Shown here one piece after another: positions 42,643 to 51,305 of a DNA stretch of 64,000 bases. A program made the position numbers and the translations under genes. The notes under the pieces were generated by a model. The model ran no database searches and was not told where the DNA came from. It saw only the letters and a program-made list of their open reading frames with translations. This DNA is from Streptomyces lavendofoliae (GTDB taxonomy: Bacteria; Actinomycetota; Actinomycetes; Streptomycetales; Streptomycetaceae), in NCBI RefSeq assembly GCF_014649735.1, contig NZ_BMTP01000016.1, positions 62,001 through 126,000 of the forward strand, in the 5' to 3' direction. Every line of letters begins with the position of its first letter. Within the stretch, counting starts at the first letter, position 1.

Positions 42643-44018
42643 CGGCGCTGCCGCTGGAAGCACTCGTCGACCCCCTCTGCGGCATCGTCCGCGAGGTCAA
42701 GCCCGTGGAACACCCCGCCGGCGCCCCGCCCCGCTACACCGCGTACACCGCCGAGATATCCGACGCCCGCAGACTCGGCCTGTGGCCCGCCGACCGGGTC
42801 TCCCTCGGCACCACCTTCGGCGACCCCGAACAGGCCAGGATCGCCGCGATAGCCGAAGGGATCGAGCGGTACTGCGGCAACCGCGTGCCGCCGACCGGCC
42901 ACCCCGACGCCCCGCTGCGCGCCACCGCCGCCGAGCTGACCACGAAGGGCATGCGGGTGTACGGCCCCGGCGACCTCCCCTCGTACGCGCCGTGGCAATA
43001 CGGCCGGGAGAAGTTCCCCTACCGGCGCCTCACCGCCGACACCCCGTCCCTGTGGACACGCGGCACCGAGCGGCTGCCCGACGGAGGCAGTGCGGAGGTC
43101 TGGGCACCCGTAGCCCTCACCCACCTCAATTGGCGCCAGGGCGCGCTGCGCGAGCTGCCCCGGACCCACCACCTCAACTACGCGGGCATCGCCACCGGTC
43201 AGGGCTTCGACGACGCCGTCGAACGCGGCCTGCTGGAGATCGTCGAGCGCGACGCCCTGGAACTGTGGTGGCACCTCGACGGACCGGCCCGCGGCATCGA
43301 CCCGGCCAGCGTCCCCGGCCTCATGGACGACCTCGCCGGCACCGCGCTCGACGTCCATCTCGTGCAGATGCCTTCCGAGTTCGCCCCGTGCATGGCCGCG
43401 CTCGTCCACGACCCCCGGCTCGGTCTCTACGCCGCCGGCTTCGCGTGCAAGTACGACCCGGCCGAAGCCGCCCGCAAGGCGGTTCTCGAAGCCGTCCACA
43501 CCTGGGTCTTCACGCAGGGGCTGACCGACTCCGACGGCTGGGTCTTCCGGGCCGTCGAGGCCGGTCTGCTGGCCCGCGGCCTCTACTTGGAGCACCGCGC
43601 CGACGGTCGGTATCTCGACGCGTGCGGCGAGCAGTTCGCACACGTGCGGGACCTGGGCGCGCACGTGCAGGTGTGGCTCGACGAACGGATGGCCGCCGAG
43701 GCCCGCCGGTTCACCGCCCCCGCCCACGGGACGGTGTCCGTCGACGCGGTCGAGCCCGGCAGCAGGGAGAGGCTGGAGAAGGCGCTGCACGCGGGCGGCC
43801 ACCGCCTCATGACTTTCGACCTGACCACCGAAGACGTGGCCGAAACGTCCTTGCGGGTCGCCCGGGTCCTGGTGTCCGGCCTCCTGCCGAACGCCCCGGC
43901 CGCCTTCGGCTACTTCGGCTGCCCGCGGCTCGCCGAGGCCGCCGTGCGACGGGGCTGGCGGACGACGGCGCCGGAAGCACCCGAGGACTTCACGCTGGCG
44001 CCCCCGCCGCACATGTGA
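42639..44018 (+). CDS. YcaO cyclodehydratase (azoline-forming)
   Basis: 459-residue YcaO-domain enzyme that uses ATP to activate backbone amides so that Ser/Thr side chains cyclise to (methyl)oxazolines. ATP-site blocks of the family are seen: FGDPEQARIAAIAEGIERYCG near residue 70, GIATGQGFDDAVERGLLEIVERDALELWWH near residue 190 and FACKYDPAEAARKAVLEAVHTW near residue 270. The C-terminus is proline-rich (LAPPPHM), as in azoline-forming YcaOs, where a Pro-rich end reaches the active site. AAGGAG precedes the ATG, which overlaps the hydrolase stop. Central enzyme of the RiPP cluster. Confidence 0.93.
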   Translation: MTALPLEALVDPLCGIVREVKPVEHPAGAPPRYTAYTAEISDARRLGLWPADRVSLGTTFGDPEQARIAAIAEGIERYCGNRVPPTGHPDAPLRATAAELTTKGMRVYGPGDLPSYAPWQYGREKFPYRRLTADTPSLWTRGTERLPDGGSAEVWAPVALTHLNWRQGALRELPRTHHLNYAGIATGQGFDDAVERGLLEIVERDALELWWHLDGPARGIDPASVPGLMDDLAGTALDVHLVQMPSEFAPCMAALVHDPRLGLYAAGFACKYDPAEAARKAVLEAVHTWVFTQGLTDSDGWVFRAVEAGLLARGLYLEHRADGRYLDACGEQFAHVRDLGAHVQVWLDERMAAEARRFTAPAHGTVSVDAVEPGSRERLEKALHAGGHRLMTFDLTTEDVAETSLRVARVLVSGLLPNAPAAFGYFGCPRLAEAAVRRGWRTTAPEAPEDFTLAPPPHM

Positions 44019-44026
44019 GGACCGGC

Positions 44027-45256
44027 GTGGAACACCTTGACCATGACCGCCCGCCGGGCGGGGTTCACCGGCCCGAGAACCGCCCGGAGCGCAGGAAACG
44101 CCCCGGTGGCGGTCGCCCGGCGGACACGGATAACCCAGGGGAGGACCTTCCGGTGGACCTCGCCACCGCTCTGCGGCACGCCCGCTCCGCGCGGCACCCC
44201 GGCCCCGACACCCCCGCGGGGTCGGCGGTCCCGGCCTGGCCGGGACCGCCGCTCCCGCTCCCGCAGGCCGGCCCCGCCGAGCTCGACCTGCGAGCCCTGC
44301 TCCGCCTCTCCCTCGCCGCCTCGGACGTCTCGGGGCGGCTGCGCCCCGCCCCCTCTGCCGGTGCCCTGCACCCGGTGGACACCCAACTCGTCGTCGGAGC
44401 CGGCTGCTCCCTGCCGCCCGGCCGATACGGCTACGACCCGCTCCGCCACCGGGTCCACCACCTCGGCCGGCAACCCGCCGGCACACCGCCCGGCGTGACC
44501 GCCGAACTCTCCGTCACCGCACGCCGTACGCTCTCCCACTACGGTCACCGCGCCTGGCCGCTGCTGCTCCTCGACACCGGACACGCCGCCGGAGCACTGT
44601 TCCTCGCGGCCCGTGCGCTGGGTTCCGGCGAACCCGAACTGCTCCTGGAGGGAACGGCCGAGAGCCCGCTCGCCGCCGTACGCGTCCTCCCGCCCGGCCC
44701 CGCACACCGCCCCCACCGCGCCCGGCAGGCCACGAGCGCACCCACGCCCGAGGAACTGCTGAGCCGGCGCAGTTCACCGACGCCGCTTCCCGGCACCCCT
44801 GACGCGCGGGCCTTGCGGGCGGTACTCAGCAGCGCCTCCCACGCGGGTGGCGGTGACCTGCGGTGGTGCGCCGCCGTCGGCCCCCCGCGGCCCGGTCTGA
44901 TCGAGCTCGCCCCGGACGGCACGACTTCGCGCCGTGCCGTGGGCGAGGCTCGCCCGACGCTCGCGGTCTGGGCGGCGGGCCAGGGGTGGCTCGCGGACGC
45001 GGGCGCCGTGCTGCTTGCCCGCGGCTGCCCCGCGGACGCCGACACATCGCACATCCGCCGCGCTCACCTGCGGGCCGGATTCGCCGTCCACCTCGCCCAC
45101 ATCACGGCCCGCCGCCACGGCTTGACCGCCCGGCCCGTGGGCTCCTGGCAGCAGGCGGACCTCGGCGCCGCTCTCGGAGCCGCCCCCGGCCGGGACTGGA
45201 TCGTCCACGGACTGGCCCTCGGCACCCTCCACGCCGAAGAGGAGAACACCGTATGA
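44027..45256 (+). CDS. SagB-type nitroreductase-fold dehydrogenase
   Basis: 409-residue FMN-dependent dehydrogenase expected to oxidise azolines to azoles. The first nitroreductase half includes LRLSLAASDVSGRLRPAPSAGALHPVDTQLVV, where PSAGALHP is the FMN-binding signature of SagB-like enzymes, and AGALFLAARALG. A second related half follows from about residue 250 (DARALRAVLSSASHAGGGDLRWC), so the protein looks like a degenerate tandem duplication. GTG at 44027 has GAGG six bases upstream; a GTG at 44015 overlapping the YcaO stop is an alternative. The N-terminal 45 residues are disordered and Arg/Pro-rich. Confidence 0.82.
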   Translation: MEHLDHDRPPGGVHRPENRPERRKRPGGGRPADTDNPGEDLPVDLATALRHARSARHPGPDTPAGSAVPAWPGPPLPLPQAGPAELDLRALLRLSLAASDVSGRLRPAPSAGALHPVDTQLVVGAGCSLPPGRYGYDPLRHRVHHLGRQPAGTPPGVTAELSVTARRTLSHYGHRAWPLLLLDTGHAAGALFLAARALGSGEPELLLEGTAESPLAAVRVLPPGPAHRPHRARQATSAPTPEELLSRRSSPTPLPGTPDARALRAVLSSASHAGGGDLRWCAAVGPPRPGLIELAPDGTTSRRAVGEARPTLAVWAAGQGWLADAGAVLLARGCPADADTSHIRRAHLRAGFAVHLAHITARRHGLTARPVGSWQQADLGAALGAAPGRDWIVHGLALGTLHAEEENTV

Positions 45257-46992
45257 TCGTCCACCCCGAACTTCGCCGGGCCGCCCGACGCGCACGGCGC
45301 CCCCTGTTCACCGCAACCCTCCTGCAAGGCGCCGTCACCCTCAGCCACGTGGTTCAGGCGGCCCTGCTGGCCCTTGCCCTCGCCGAGCTGGCCCGGGGCG
45401 AGGCGAGGCAGCTCCCCTGGCTGCTCACCGGGGTGCTCGCCGTCGTCGCCGCCCGCGCCGGACTCGGTACCTGGCAGCGGCGCACGGCCACCCGCGCCGG
45501 GGCCGAGGTCAGAGTGGCGCTGCGGGACGAGCTCCTCGCCCACCTCGGGCGTCTGGGCCCCGCACACCTGACCACCGCTCGCGCGGGGGCCGTCCGCACC
45601 ACCCTGGTCGACGGCGTGGAGGGCGTCGACGCCTATGTCTCCCGCTACCTGCCCCAGCTCGTGATCACCGTGACCGTGCCGCCCCTGGTGCTCGCCGCCC
45701 TGACCGCGGTGGAACCGGCGGCGCTGTTCGGTCTCGTCCCCGCCCTGCTCCTGGCCCTGTTCGGCCCCCGCGCCTGGGACCGCCTCCTCGCCGCCCGGGG
45801 CAAGGAGCACTGGGACACGTACGAAGGGCTGGGGGCTGACTACCTGGAGGCCCTCCAGGGCATGCCCGCGCTGCGCGCCGCCGGCGCGGTCGGCCGCACC
45901 CGCGCACGTCTGGAGGAGCGCTCGGCGGCGCTGCACCGGGCGACCGTCGCGAAGCTGCGTGTCTCCCTGGTCGACACCGGCATCACCGACCTCGCCATCC
46001 AGGGCGGCACCGCCGCCGCCGCGATCCTCGCCTGCTGGTCCGCCGTCAGCGGATCCACCACGGCGACCGGCACCTACCTGGTGCTGCTGCTTGCCTCCGA
46101 ATGCTTCCGGCCGGTCCGCGACCTGGCGCGCGAGTGGCACGCCGGATACCTGGGCGTGTCGGCCGCGGACGGCATCGCGGCGCTGCGTACCGCCGAACCC
46201 GCCGTCCGCGACACCGGGACGGCGCCCGCGGACTGGCCGACACCGCCTGAACTGCGTTTCGCGGACGTCCGGTTCACCTACCCCGGCGCTTCGACCCCGG
46301 CTCTCCACGGCGTCTCCTTCACCGCCCCGGCGGGACGCACCACCGCGATCGTCGGCCCGTCCGGCGCGGGCAAGTCCACCCTGCTCGCGCTCCTCATGCG
46401 CCACCACGACCCGGACGACGGCCGCATCACCCTCGACGGACGCCGCACCACCGAGTATTCCCTCGACGCCCTGCGGCAGGGCGTCGCGGTGGTGTCACAG
46501 CACACATACCTCTTTCACGCCACCATCGCCGACAACCTGCGCATGGCCCGTCCGGACGCCACGGACGACGACCTGACGGCGGCGGCGCGCACCGCCGGCA
46601 TCCACGACGAGATCGCCGCCCTGCCCGACGGCTACGCCACCGTCCTGGGCGAACGCGGCGCCACCCTGTCCGGCGGGCAGCGGCAGCGGCTCGCTCTCGC
46701 CCGGGCCCTGCTGGCGGACGCTCCGGTGCTCGTTCTGGACGAGGCGACGAGCTCGGTCGACGAACGCCGGGAAGCGGACATCGTCCGCGAACTCTTGAAC
46801 GCCGCCGGCGACCGCACCGTCCTGGTGATCGCCCACCGGCTCGCCGCCGTCCGGCACGCCGACCACATCGTCGTCCTCGACGCGGGACACGTGGACGACA
46901 CCGGCGACCACGCCCGTCTGGTCGAGGCCGGCGGCGTCTACGCCCGACTCGTCGAGGCGGGCCGCACACACCGAGGAGAACTCGCCGCATGA
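45253..46992 (+). CDS. ABC exporter half-transporter (CydD-like)
   Basis: 579-residue fusion of a six-helix membrane domain (about 15-300) and an ATPase domain. Walker A VGPSGAGKSTLLALLMR, signature LSGGQRQRLALARALL, Walker B VLVLDEATSSVD and the His switch VLVIAHRLAAV are intact. ATG overlaps the SagB-like gene stop (ATGA). It pairs with the next gene as a heterodimer in the manner of CydDC. In this cluster the likely cargo is the mature peptide. No N-terminal C39 peptidase domain is present, so leader removal must be done by another protease. Confidence 0.9.
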   Translation: MIVHPELRRAARRARRPLFTATLLQGAVTLSHVVQAALLALALAELARGEARQLPWLLTGVLAVVAARAGLGTWQRRTATRAGAEVRVALRDELLAHLGRLGPAHLTTARAGAVRTTLVDGVEGVDAYVSRYLPQLVITVTVPPLVLAALTAVEPAALFGLVPALLLALFGPRAWDRLLAARGKEHWDTYEGLGADYLEALQGMPALRAAGAVGRTRARLEERSAALHRATVAKLRVSLVDTGITDLAIQGGTAAAAILACWSAVSGSTTATGTYLVLLLASECFRPVRDLAREWHAGYLGVSAADGIAALRTAEPAVRDTGTAPADWPTPPELRFADVRFTYPGASTPALHGVSFTAPAGRTTAIVGPSGAGKSTLLALLMRHHDPDDGRITLDGRRTTEYSLDALRQGVAVVSQHTYLFHATIADNLRMARPDATDDDLTAAARTAGIHDEIAALPDGYATVLGERGATLSGGQRQRLALARALLADAPVLVLDEATSSVDERREADIVRELLNAAGDRTVLVIAHRLAAVRHADHIVVLDAGHVDDTGDHARLVEAGGVYARLVEAGRTHRGELAA

Positions 46993-48758
46993 GCCGCGCC
47001 ACCGACGCCGTGACCACCGGGACGGGCATGCCCGAGCGGGGCGCGCTGCGCGCCCTGCTGCCCGCCCTCGCCGAACACCGTGCCATGACGATCCGCACCT
47101 GCGCCGCCGCACTCCTCGAACAAGCCTCCCTCGTCGCGCTGGTCACGCTGGCCGCCCATACCGTCGGCACCGCCGTCATCGAGACGAAGGCCCCGTCGTC
47201 CGGCACCATGACCGCTCTCGTCGCCCTGGTCCTCGTACGAGCCCTGACGACCTGGCGCGAGATGGACCTCTCGCACGATCTGGCCTACCGGGTCCTCGCC
47301 GCGCTGCGGGTACGCGTCTTCGACGGGCTCGCCCGCAGCGCGCCCGCCCGAGTCGCCGGCCGGCGCAGCGGAGACCTGGCCGCGACCGCCATGGCCGACG
47401 TGGAGGCGCTGGAGTTCTTCTACGCCCACACCACCGCCCAGCTCCTGGCGGCGGGGACGGTCCTCGCCGGCGGCGGTGCGGTCCTGGCCACCGTGGAGCC
47501 GTGGCTGCTCGCGGCGGTGCTGCCGGCCGCGGCCCTCCTCGCAGCGGCTCCCTTCGCCGACGCGCGCGGACGGGCGGTACGCGGCGCCCGCACCCGGGCG
47601 GCCGTCGCCACGCTGTCGGCCGACACGGTGGAAGTCGTCGACGGACTGCGTGAGTTGCTCGCTTTCGGCACCCTCGCCGGACGACGACGCCGACTCGCCG
47701 AGCGCGGACGGCAGGTGGGGGACGCCCAGCGTGCCGAGGCCACGTGGGAAGCCGCCACCGCCGCGATCCGCGATCTCCTCATCGTCCTGGCGGTCCTCGG
47801 CGTGGTGACCGCCGCGGCACGGTCCGTGGCCGCGGGACGGCTGGACGGCGCGTGGGCTCCGGCGGCGATGGCGCTCGCCCTGGCCGTCCTCGGACCCGTC
47901 GCGGAGTCCGCCCGGTCCCTGAGCCAGGCGGTGTCCCTGCGCGCCGCCGCCTCCCGCGTCGGTGGGGCTGTCCGGGCCCCCGCTCTCGCCCCGCCGCCGG
48001 TCGCTCCCCGCACGCTTCCTCCCGGCCCCCTGGGCGTGCGGCTACAGGAAGTCAGATTCGACTACGGGGGCGGAACCGTCCTGGACGGCGTCGAACTGAC
48101 CGTCCCCGCGGGGCACACGGTTGCCCTGGTCGGCGCCTCGGGCGCCGGCAAGTCGACGTGCGCCCACCTCCTCGCACGCTTCTGGGACCCGTCCGGGGGC
48201 ACGGTCCAGCTCGTGGCCGCCGACGGGGAGGCCATCGACATACGGCAGGTCGACGACGCCGAACTCCGGGGCGCGATCGCGCTGGTCGGACAGGAGACGC
48301 CGCTCTTCCACGGAACCCTCGCCGAGAACCTGCGGCTCGCCGCACCCGAGGCCGACGACGACCTCCTCGCCGAGACGGCCCGCCTGTGCGGCGTCGACCG
48401 GATCGGCGCGCTGAACACCCTGGTCGGCGAGCGCGGATCCACCGTCTCCGGAGGCCAGCGGGCCCGTATCGCCCTCGCCCGCGCCCTGCTGGCGCGGCCG
48501 AGGGTCCTGATACTGGACGAGTCCACCGCCCACCTGGACAACGCCGGCGACGCCCAACTCGCCACCGCGCTGCACCAGGAAGGCCGCACGACCATCGTCA
48601 TCGCCCACCGCCGCGCCACCATCCGCCGGGCGGACCGCATAGCCGTCCTCGAAGCCGGACGCATCGTCGAGGAGGGCACCTGGCAGGAGCTCACAGGCGG
48701 CCCCGACAGCGCCCTGAACCGCAGCCTCGCCGACATCGTGACCGAGGACGCGGCCTGA
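46989..48758 (+). CDS. ABC exporter half-transporter (CydC-like)
   Basis: 589-residue second half of the exporter. The membrane domain has about six helices to residue 330, and the ATPase domain has Walker A VGASGAGKSTCAHLLARF, a slightly altered signature VSGGQRARIALARALL, Walker B VLILDESTAHLD (Ser in place of the usual Ala or Pro) and VIAHRRATI. The ATG overlaps the stop of its partner. Last gene of the Zur-site/RiPP operon, followed by a strong terminator hairpin. Confidence 0.9.
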   Translation: MSRATDAVTTGTGMPERGALRALLPALAEHRAMTIRTCAAALLEQASLVALVTLAAHTVGTAVIETKAPSSGTMTALVALVLVRALTTWREMDLSHDLAYRVLAALRVRVFDGLARSAPARVAGRRSGDLAATAMADVEALEFFYAHTTAQLLAAGTVLAGGGAVLATVEPWLLAAVLPAAALLAAAPFADARGRAVRGARTRAAVATLSADTVEVVDGLRELLAFGTLAGRRRRLAERGRQVGDAQRAEATWEAATAAIRDLLIVLAVLGVVTAAARSVAAGRLDGAWAPAAMALALAVLGPVAESARSLSQAVSLRAAASRVGGAVRAPALAPPPVAPRTLPPGPLGVRLQEVRFDYGGGTVLDGVELTVPAGHTVALVGASGAGKSTCAHLLARFWDPSGGTVQLVAADGEAIDIRQVDDAELRGAIALVGQETPLFHGTLAENLRLAAPEADDDLLAETARLCGVDRIGALNTLVGERGSTVSGGQRARIALARALLARPRVLILDESTAHLDNAGDAQLATALHQEGRTTIVIAHRRATIRRADRIAVLEAGRIVEEGTWQELTGGPDSALNRSLADIVTEDAA

Positions 48759-48774
48759 TCGCCGGTGAGGCCCG

Positions 48775-48817
48775 TCGGTTCGGCCCGCTCAGCCGCGCGG
48801 CGAGCGGACCGAACCGA
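48775..48817. terminator. Bidirectional terminator hairpin
   Basis: TCGGTTCGGCCCGCTC and GAGCGGACCGAACCGA form a 16-bp stem with one mismatch and an 11-base loop, between the convergent exporter gene (ends 48758) and lipoprotein gene (ends 48823). It marks the 3' boundary of the RiPP operon. Confidence 0.7.
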
Positions 48818-48822
48818 TCGCG

Positions 48823-49203
48823 TCATGGCGTTGACGCCTCTGCCTCCGCCACCGCCTCCGCGTACCCCGGCGTCGCAGGTGTGGGGAACCCCGAGCAGTT
48901 CGAGACGAAGACGCTCCGCGCTCCGGGTGTCTCCTCCGTCAGCTGGAGGTCGGACCACCGCGTCGTGCACTCGTCCTCGGTCGGGGTCGAGGAGGCGGGC
49001 GGCACACCGTACGACAGCTTCTGCCGCTGGATGGCCAGCGCCTCCCGGCGAGCCTTCCGCCCCGCCTCCTCCAGCCGGTCGCGGTGCGTCGCACGCTTGT
49101 CCTCGAACCTCGGCTCGGGCGCCTGTTCAGTGCAGGCACTCAGCATCGAAGCGAGCGCGGCGGCCGCACACAAGGCACGTCGCCCTCTCCCCCTGGTCTT
49201 CAT
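48823..49203 (-). CDS. Small lipoprotein, hypothetical
   Basis: 126-residue protein with a signal peptide (MKTRGRGRRALCAAAALASML) and a lipobox SAC near residue 25. The mature part starts TEQAPEPRFEDKRATHRDRL and holds two further cysteines (DECTTRW and SNCSGF) that may form a disulfide outside the cell. No recognised domain. Upstream in-frame extension is not coding-like. Confidence 0.68.
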   Translation of the reverse strand: MKTRGRGRRALCAAAALASMLSACTEQAPEPRFEDKRATHRDRLEEAGRKARREALAIQRQKLSYGVPPASSTPTEDECTTRWSDLQLTEETPGARSVFVSNCSGFPTPATPGYAEAVAEAEASTP

Positions 49204-49498
49204 GATCGGGAGCCTAACAGCGGGGATTCCGGGCCGTCGGTCTGCCGCCCGATCGCGCGGTCCCGCGCCCGGGTACCGCACCGCGGCCACCCAGGAGCGG
49301 CTCCTGCGCGCGCCGGCCACCCCGGTCTTGGACGATGCGCCGGGTGCCGCGCCGGACGGCCGATGAGCCTCGGGCCCCCTCCGTACGATCCGGCGCACGT
49401 GCCCGGAGAGGCGCGTCGTACCGACGAGCTCACCGCCTCAGCCCGGAGTCGACGGCTCGACCCCGGTCACCGCCCACCGCCCGTGCCCTGTCGGTACT
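49204..49498. other. Intergenic region without a recognised gene
   Basis: Upstream of the lipoprotein gene and up to the inverted-repeat element. No supported coding frame; probably holds only the lipoprotein promoter. Together with the adjacent element the gene-free stretch is about 460 bp. Confidence 0.5.
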
Positions 49499-49666
49499 CC
49501 TAGGGCGTGTCTTTCGGATCTTGCCGGGCTCGCGTGCCCCGGCACGCGCGTCCGCGGCGTTGCCGTCGGTCGCCGATGCTCCGCGGTGGCTCCCTCCTCC
49601 GCCTCGCATCCGCACGCACCGGACCCCGCTCCCTGATCCGGCCTGATCAGAAAGACACGCCCTAGG
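49499..49666. mobile_element. MITE-like element with 17-bp perfect terminal inverted repeats
   Basis: CCTAGGGCGTGTCTTTC at 49499-49515 is repeated in perfect inversion at 49650-49666. The similarity continues imperfectly inward (GGATCTTGCCGG against TGATCAGGCCGG). The 168-bp element has no open frame for a transposase. The GGGCGTGTCTTTC terminus is one I associate with IS5-type elements of streptomycetes, so it was probably mobilised in trans. The right end supplies the TAG stop codon of the HxlR regulator gene. Confidence 0.7.
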
Positions 49667-50024
49667 CGGCCTCGACCGTGATCTTGTCCGCGCCGATCCG
49701 CTGGATCCGCTCCTGCCCCCACACCGCCAGGGACTCCAGCGCGGCGTTGAGGGAGACGCCGTGCTCCGTCAGGGAGTACTCGACCTTCGGCGGCACCACC
49801 GGGTACACCCGGCGGTTCACCAGGCCGTCCTCCTCCATCTCCCGCAGGTGCTGGACGAGCATCTTCTCGCTGACACCCGGAAGGCCGCGCCGCAGCTCCG
49901 CGAAGCGGCGCGTTCCGTGCTCCTGGAGTTCCCAGAGGATCAGGGACTTCCACTTCCCGGTGACAACGTCCATCGCGGCGTCGATCCCGCAGAAATAGGG
50001 GCCCTGTCGTGCCGATGTCGCCAT
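49662..50024 (-). CDS. HxlR family transcriptional regulator
   Basis: 120-residue winged-helix regulator. MDVVTGKWKSLILWELQEHGTRRFAELRRGLPGVSEKMLVQHLREMEEDGLV is the standard HxlR core, with a Cys at position 12 (YFCG) of the kind redox- or electrophile-sensing HxlR proteins use. The stop codon lies inside the terminal inverted repeat of the adjacent element, so the original C-terminus may have been altered. Divergent from the imine-reductase-like gene, which it probably controls. Confidence 0.9.
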   Translation of the reverse strand: MATSARQGPYFCGIDAAMDVVTGKWKSLILWELQEHGTRRFAELRRGLPGVSEKMLVQHLREMEEDGLVNRRVYPVVPPKVEYSLTEHGVSLNAALESLAVWGQERIQRIGADKITVEAA

Positions 50025-50064
50025 GCGAGTCTCCGCGTCACCCGGGGGTGCTCACCTTGGGGTG

Positions 50065-50089
50065 AGTACCGCACTTATTAGTCCGTACT
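50065..50089. promoter_or_regulatory. Candidate HxlR operator
   Basis: AGTAC and GTACT face each other across 15 bases in the AT-richer gap between the divergent HxlR and dehydrogenase genes. Position suits autoregulation and control of the neighbour. Short arms, so low certainty. Confidence 0.3.
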
Positions 50090-50160
50090 GGTCAACTCTA
50101 GTGGCCCGGCCGAGGATTGAGGCGTCCAGGAATTCGGCAACGACTCGACGGAGCAGTGAC

Positions 50161-51039
50161 ATGACGGAGAACCACCACACCGATGTGAGCGTCCTCGGAC
50201 TCGGCGCGATGGGCGGCGCGCTCGCCGGGGCACTGGTGAAGGCCGGGCTTCGGACCACGGTCTGGAACCGCTCGGCGGGGAAGGCCGACCAGCTTGTCGC
50301 ACAGGGGGCGACGGAGGCCGCCTCGGCCGCCGAGGCGGTCCGGGCGAGCCGGCTGCTGATCACCTGCCTCTTCGACCACGACTCGGTGCACGAGGTGCTC
50401 GACCCACTCGTCGATGACCTGGCCGGACGGACGCTGATCAACGTGACCACGACCAAGCCCGAGCAGGCCCGGCAGTTGGCCGCCTGGGCCGCCGAGGCCG
50501 GGATCTCGTACCTGGACGGCGGCATCATGGCGGTGCCGTCCATGATCGGGCAGCCGGGGGCCGCGATCCTGTACAGCGGCTCGGAAGAGGTGTTCCGCGA
50601 GCACGCGGCGCTGCTCGATCTGTGGGGGACCAGTACCTACTACGGCGAGGACGCGGGGCTGGCGTCGCTGTACGACTTCGCGCTGCTGTCGTCGATGTAC
50701 GTGATGTTCGCGGGCTTCATGCACGGCGCGGCCATGCTCGCGCCGGCCGGGGTGCCGGCGGGTCGGTTCGCGAAGATGGCCGCGCCGTGGCTGACCGCGA
50801 TGACCGGCGAGCTCGCGCGGTACGCCGAGGTCATCGACGGCGGGGACTACACGGTCCCGGGGCAGCAGAGCCTGGAGTTCTCCAACCTCGGGCTGTTCAT
50901 CGAGACGAGCACCGAGCAGGGAGTGAGCGCCGAGCCGATCGCCATGGTCCAGCGGCTCATCCAGCGCCAGGTCGACGCCGGCCACGGGGCGGAGGGGTTC
51001 GCCCGGATCATCGAAAGCATCAAGCATCCAGCCGCGTGA
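50161..51039 (+). CDS. NAD(P)-dependent oxidoreductase, imine reductase-like
   Basis: 292-residue beta-hydroxyacid-dehydrogenase-type protein. The N-terminal Rossmann motif is VSVLGLGAMGGALAGALVKAG, with WNRS after strand 2 pointing to NADPH. The linker/C-terminal helical half contains LYDFALLSSMYVMFAGFMHGAAML. In imine reductases an Asp or Tyr at this position is the proton donor; Asp is present here. The long interdomain helix and lack of the lysine of true hydroxyacid dehydrogenases favour the imine-reductase clade. Divergent from an HxlR regulator. Natural substrate unknown. Confidence 0.82.
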   Translation: MTENHHTDVSVLGLGAMGGALAGALVKAGLRTTVWNRSAGKADQLVAQGATEAASAAEAVRASRLLITCLFDHDSVHEVLDPLVDDLAGRTLINVTTTKPEQARQLAAWAAEAGISYLDGGIMAVPSMIGQPGAAILYSGSEEVFREHAALLDLWGTSTYYGEDAGLASLYDFALLSSMYVMFAGFMHGAAMLAPAGVPAGRFAKMAAPWLTAMTGELARYAEVIDGGDYTVPGQQSLEFSNLGLFIETSTEQGVSAEPIAMVQRLIQRQVDAGHGAEGFARIIESIKHPAA

Positions 51040-51305
51040 CCGGGGCTCGGCGGCCACCGGACATCCGCCGTGCCCTGCGGATGGGGGCAGGAAAGCCGAC
51101 CGGCTCACCGCCCCCACCGCCGGGTGCTGGCCGACGAACTGCGGCAGACGGCCGGTTCGCCGGCCGGCTGCGCTCGGCAGGACAGCGGTGGCCTCCGCGC
51201 CGGTCACGGTCAGCGGCGTCGCCCTGCCGGCCACGTCCACCCGCCGCGGAGCGCCGTTGCGGGCATCTGCCCTACGCGAATACCGCACAGAGGCAGTGAC
51301 ACCGA

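Noticed and set aside
41838..44486. 882-codon minus-strand open frame opposite the RiPP enzymes
   Set aside because: Antisense to YcaO and S15 genes with recognisable families; low-complexity composition.
45253..48758. True cydDC (cytochrome bd assembly) identity for the paired ABC genes
   Set aside because: Sequence style is CydDC-like, but no cydAB is adjacent and both genes are overlap-coupled to the RiPP enzymes, so product export is the better reading.
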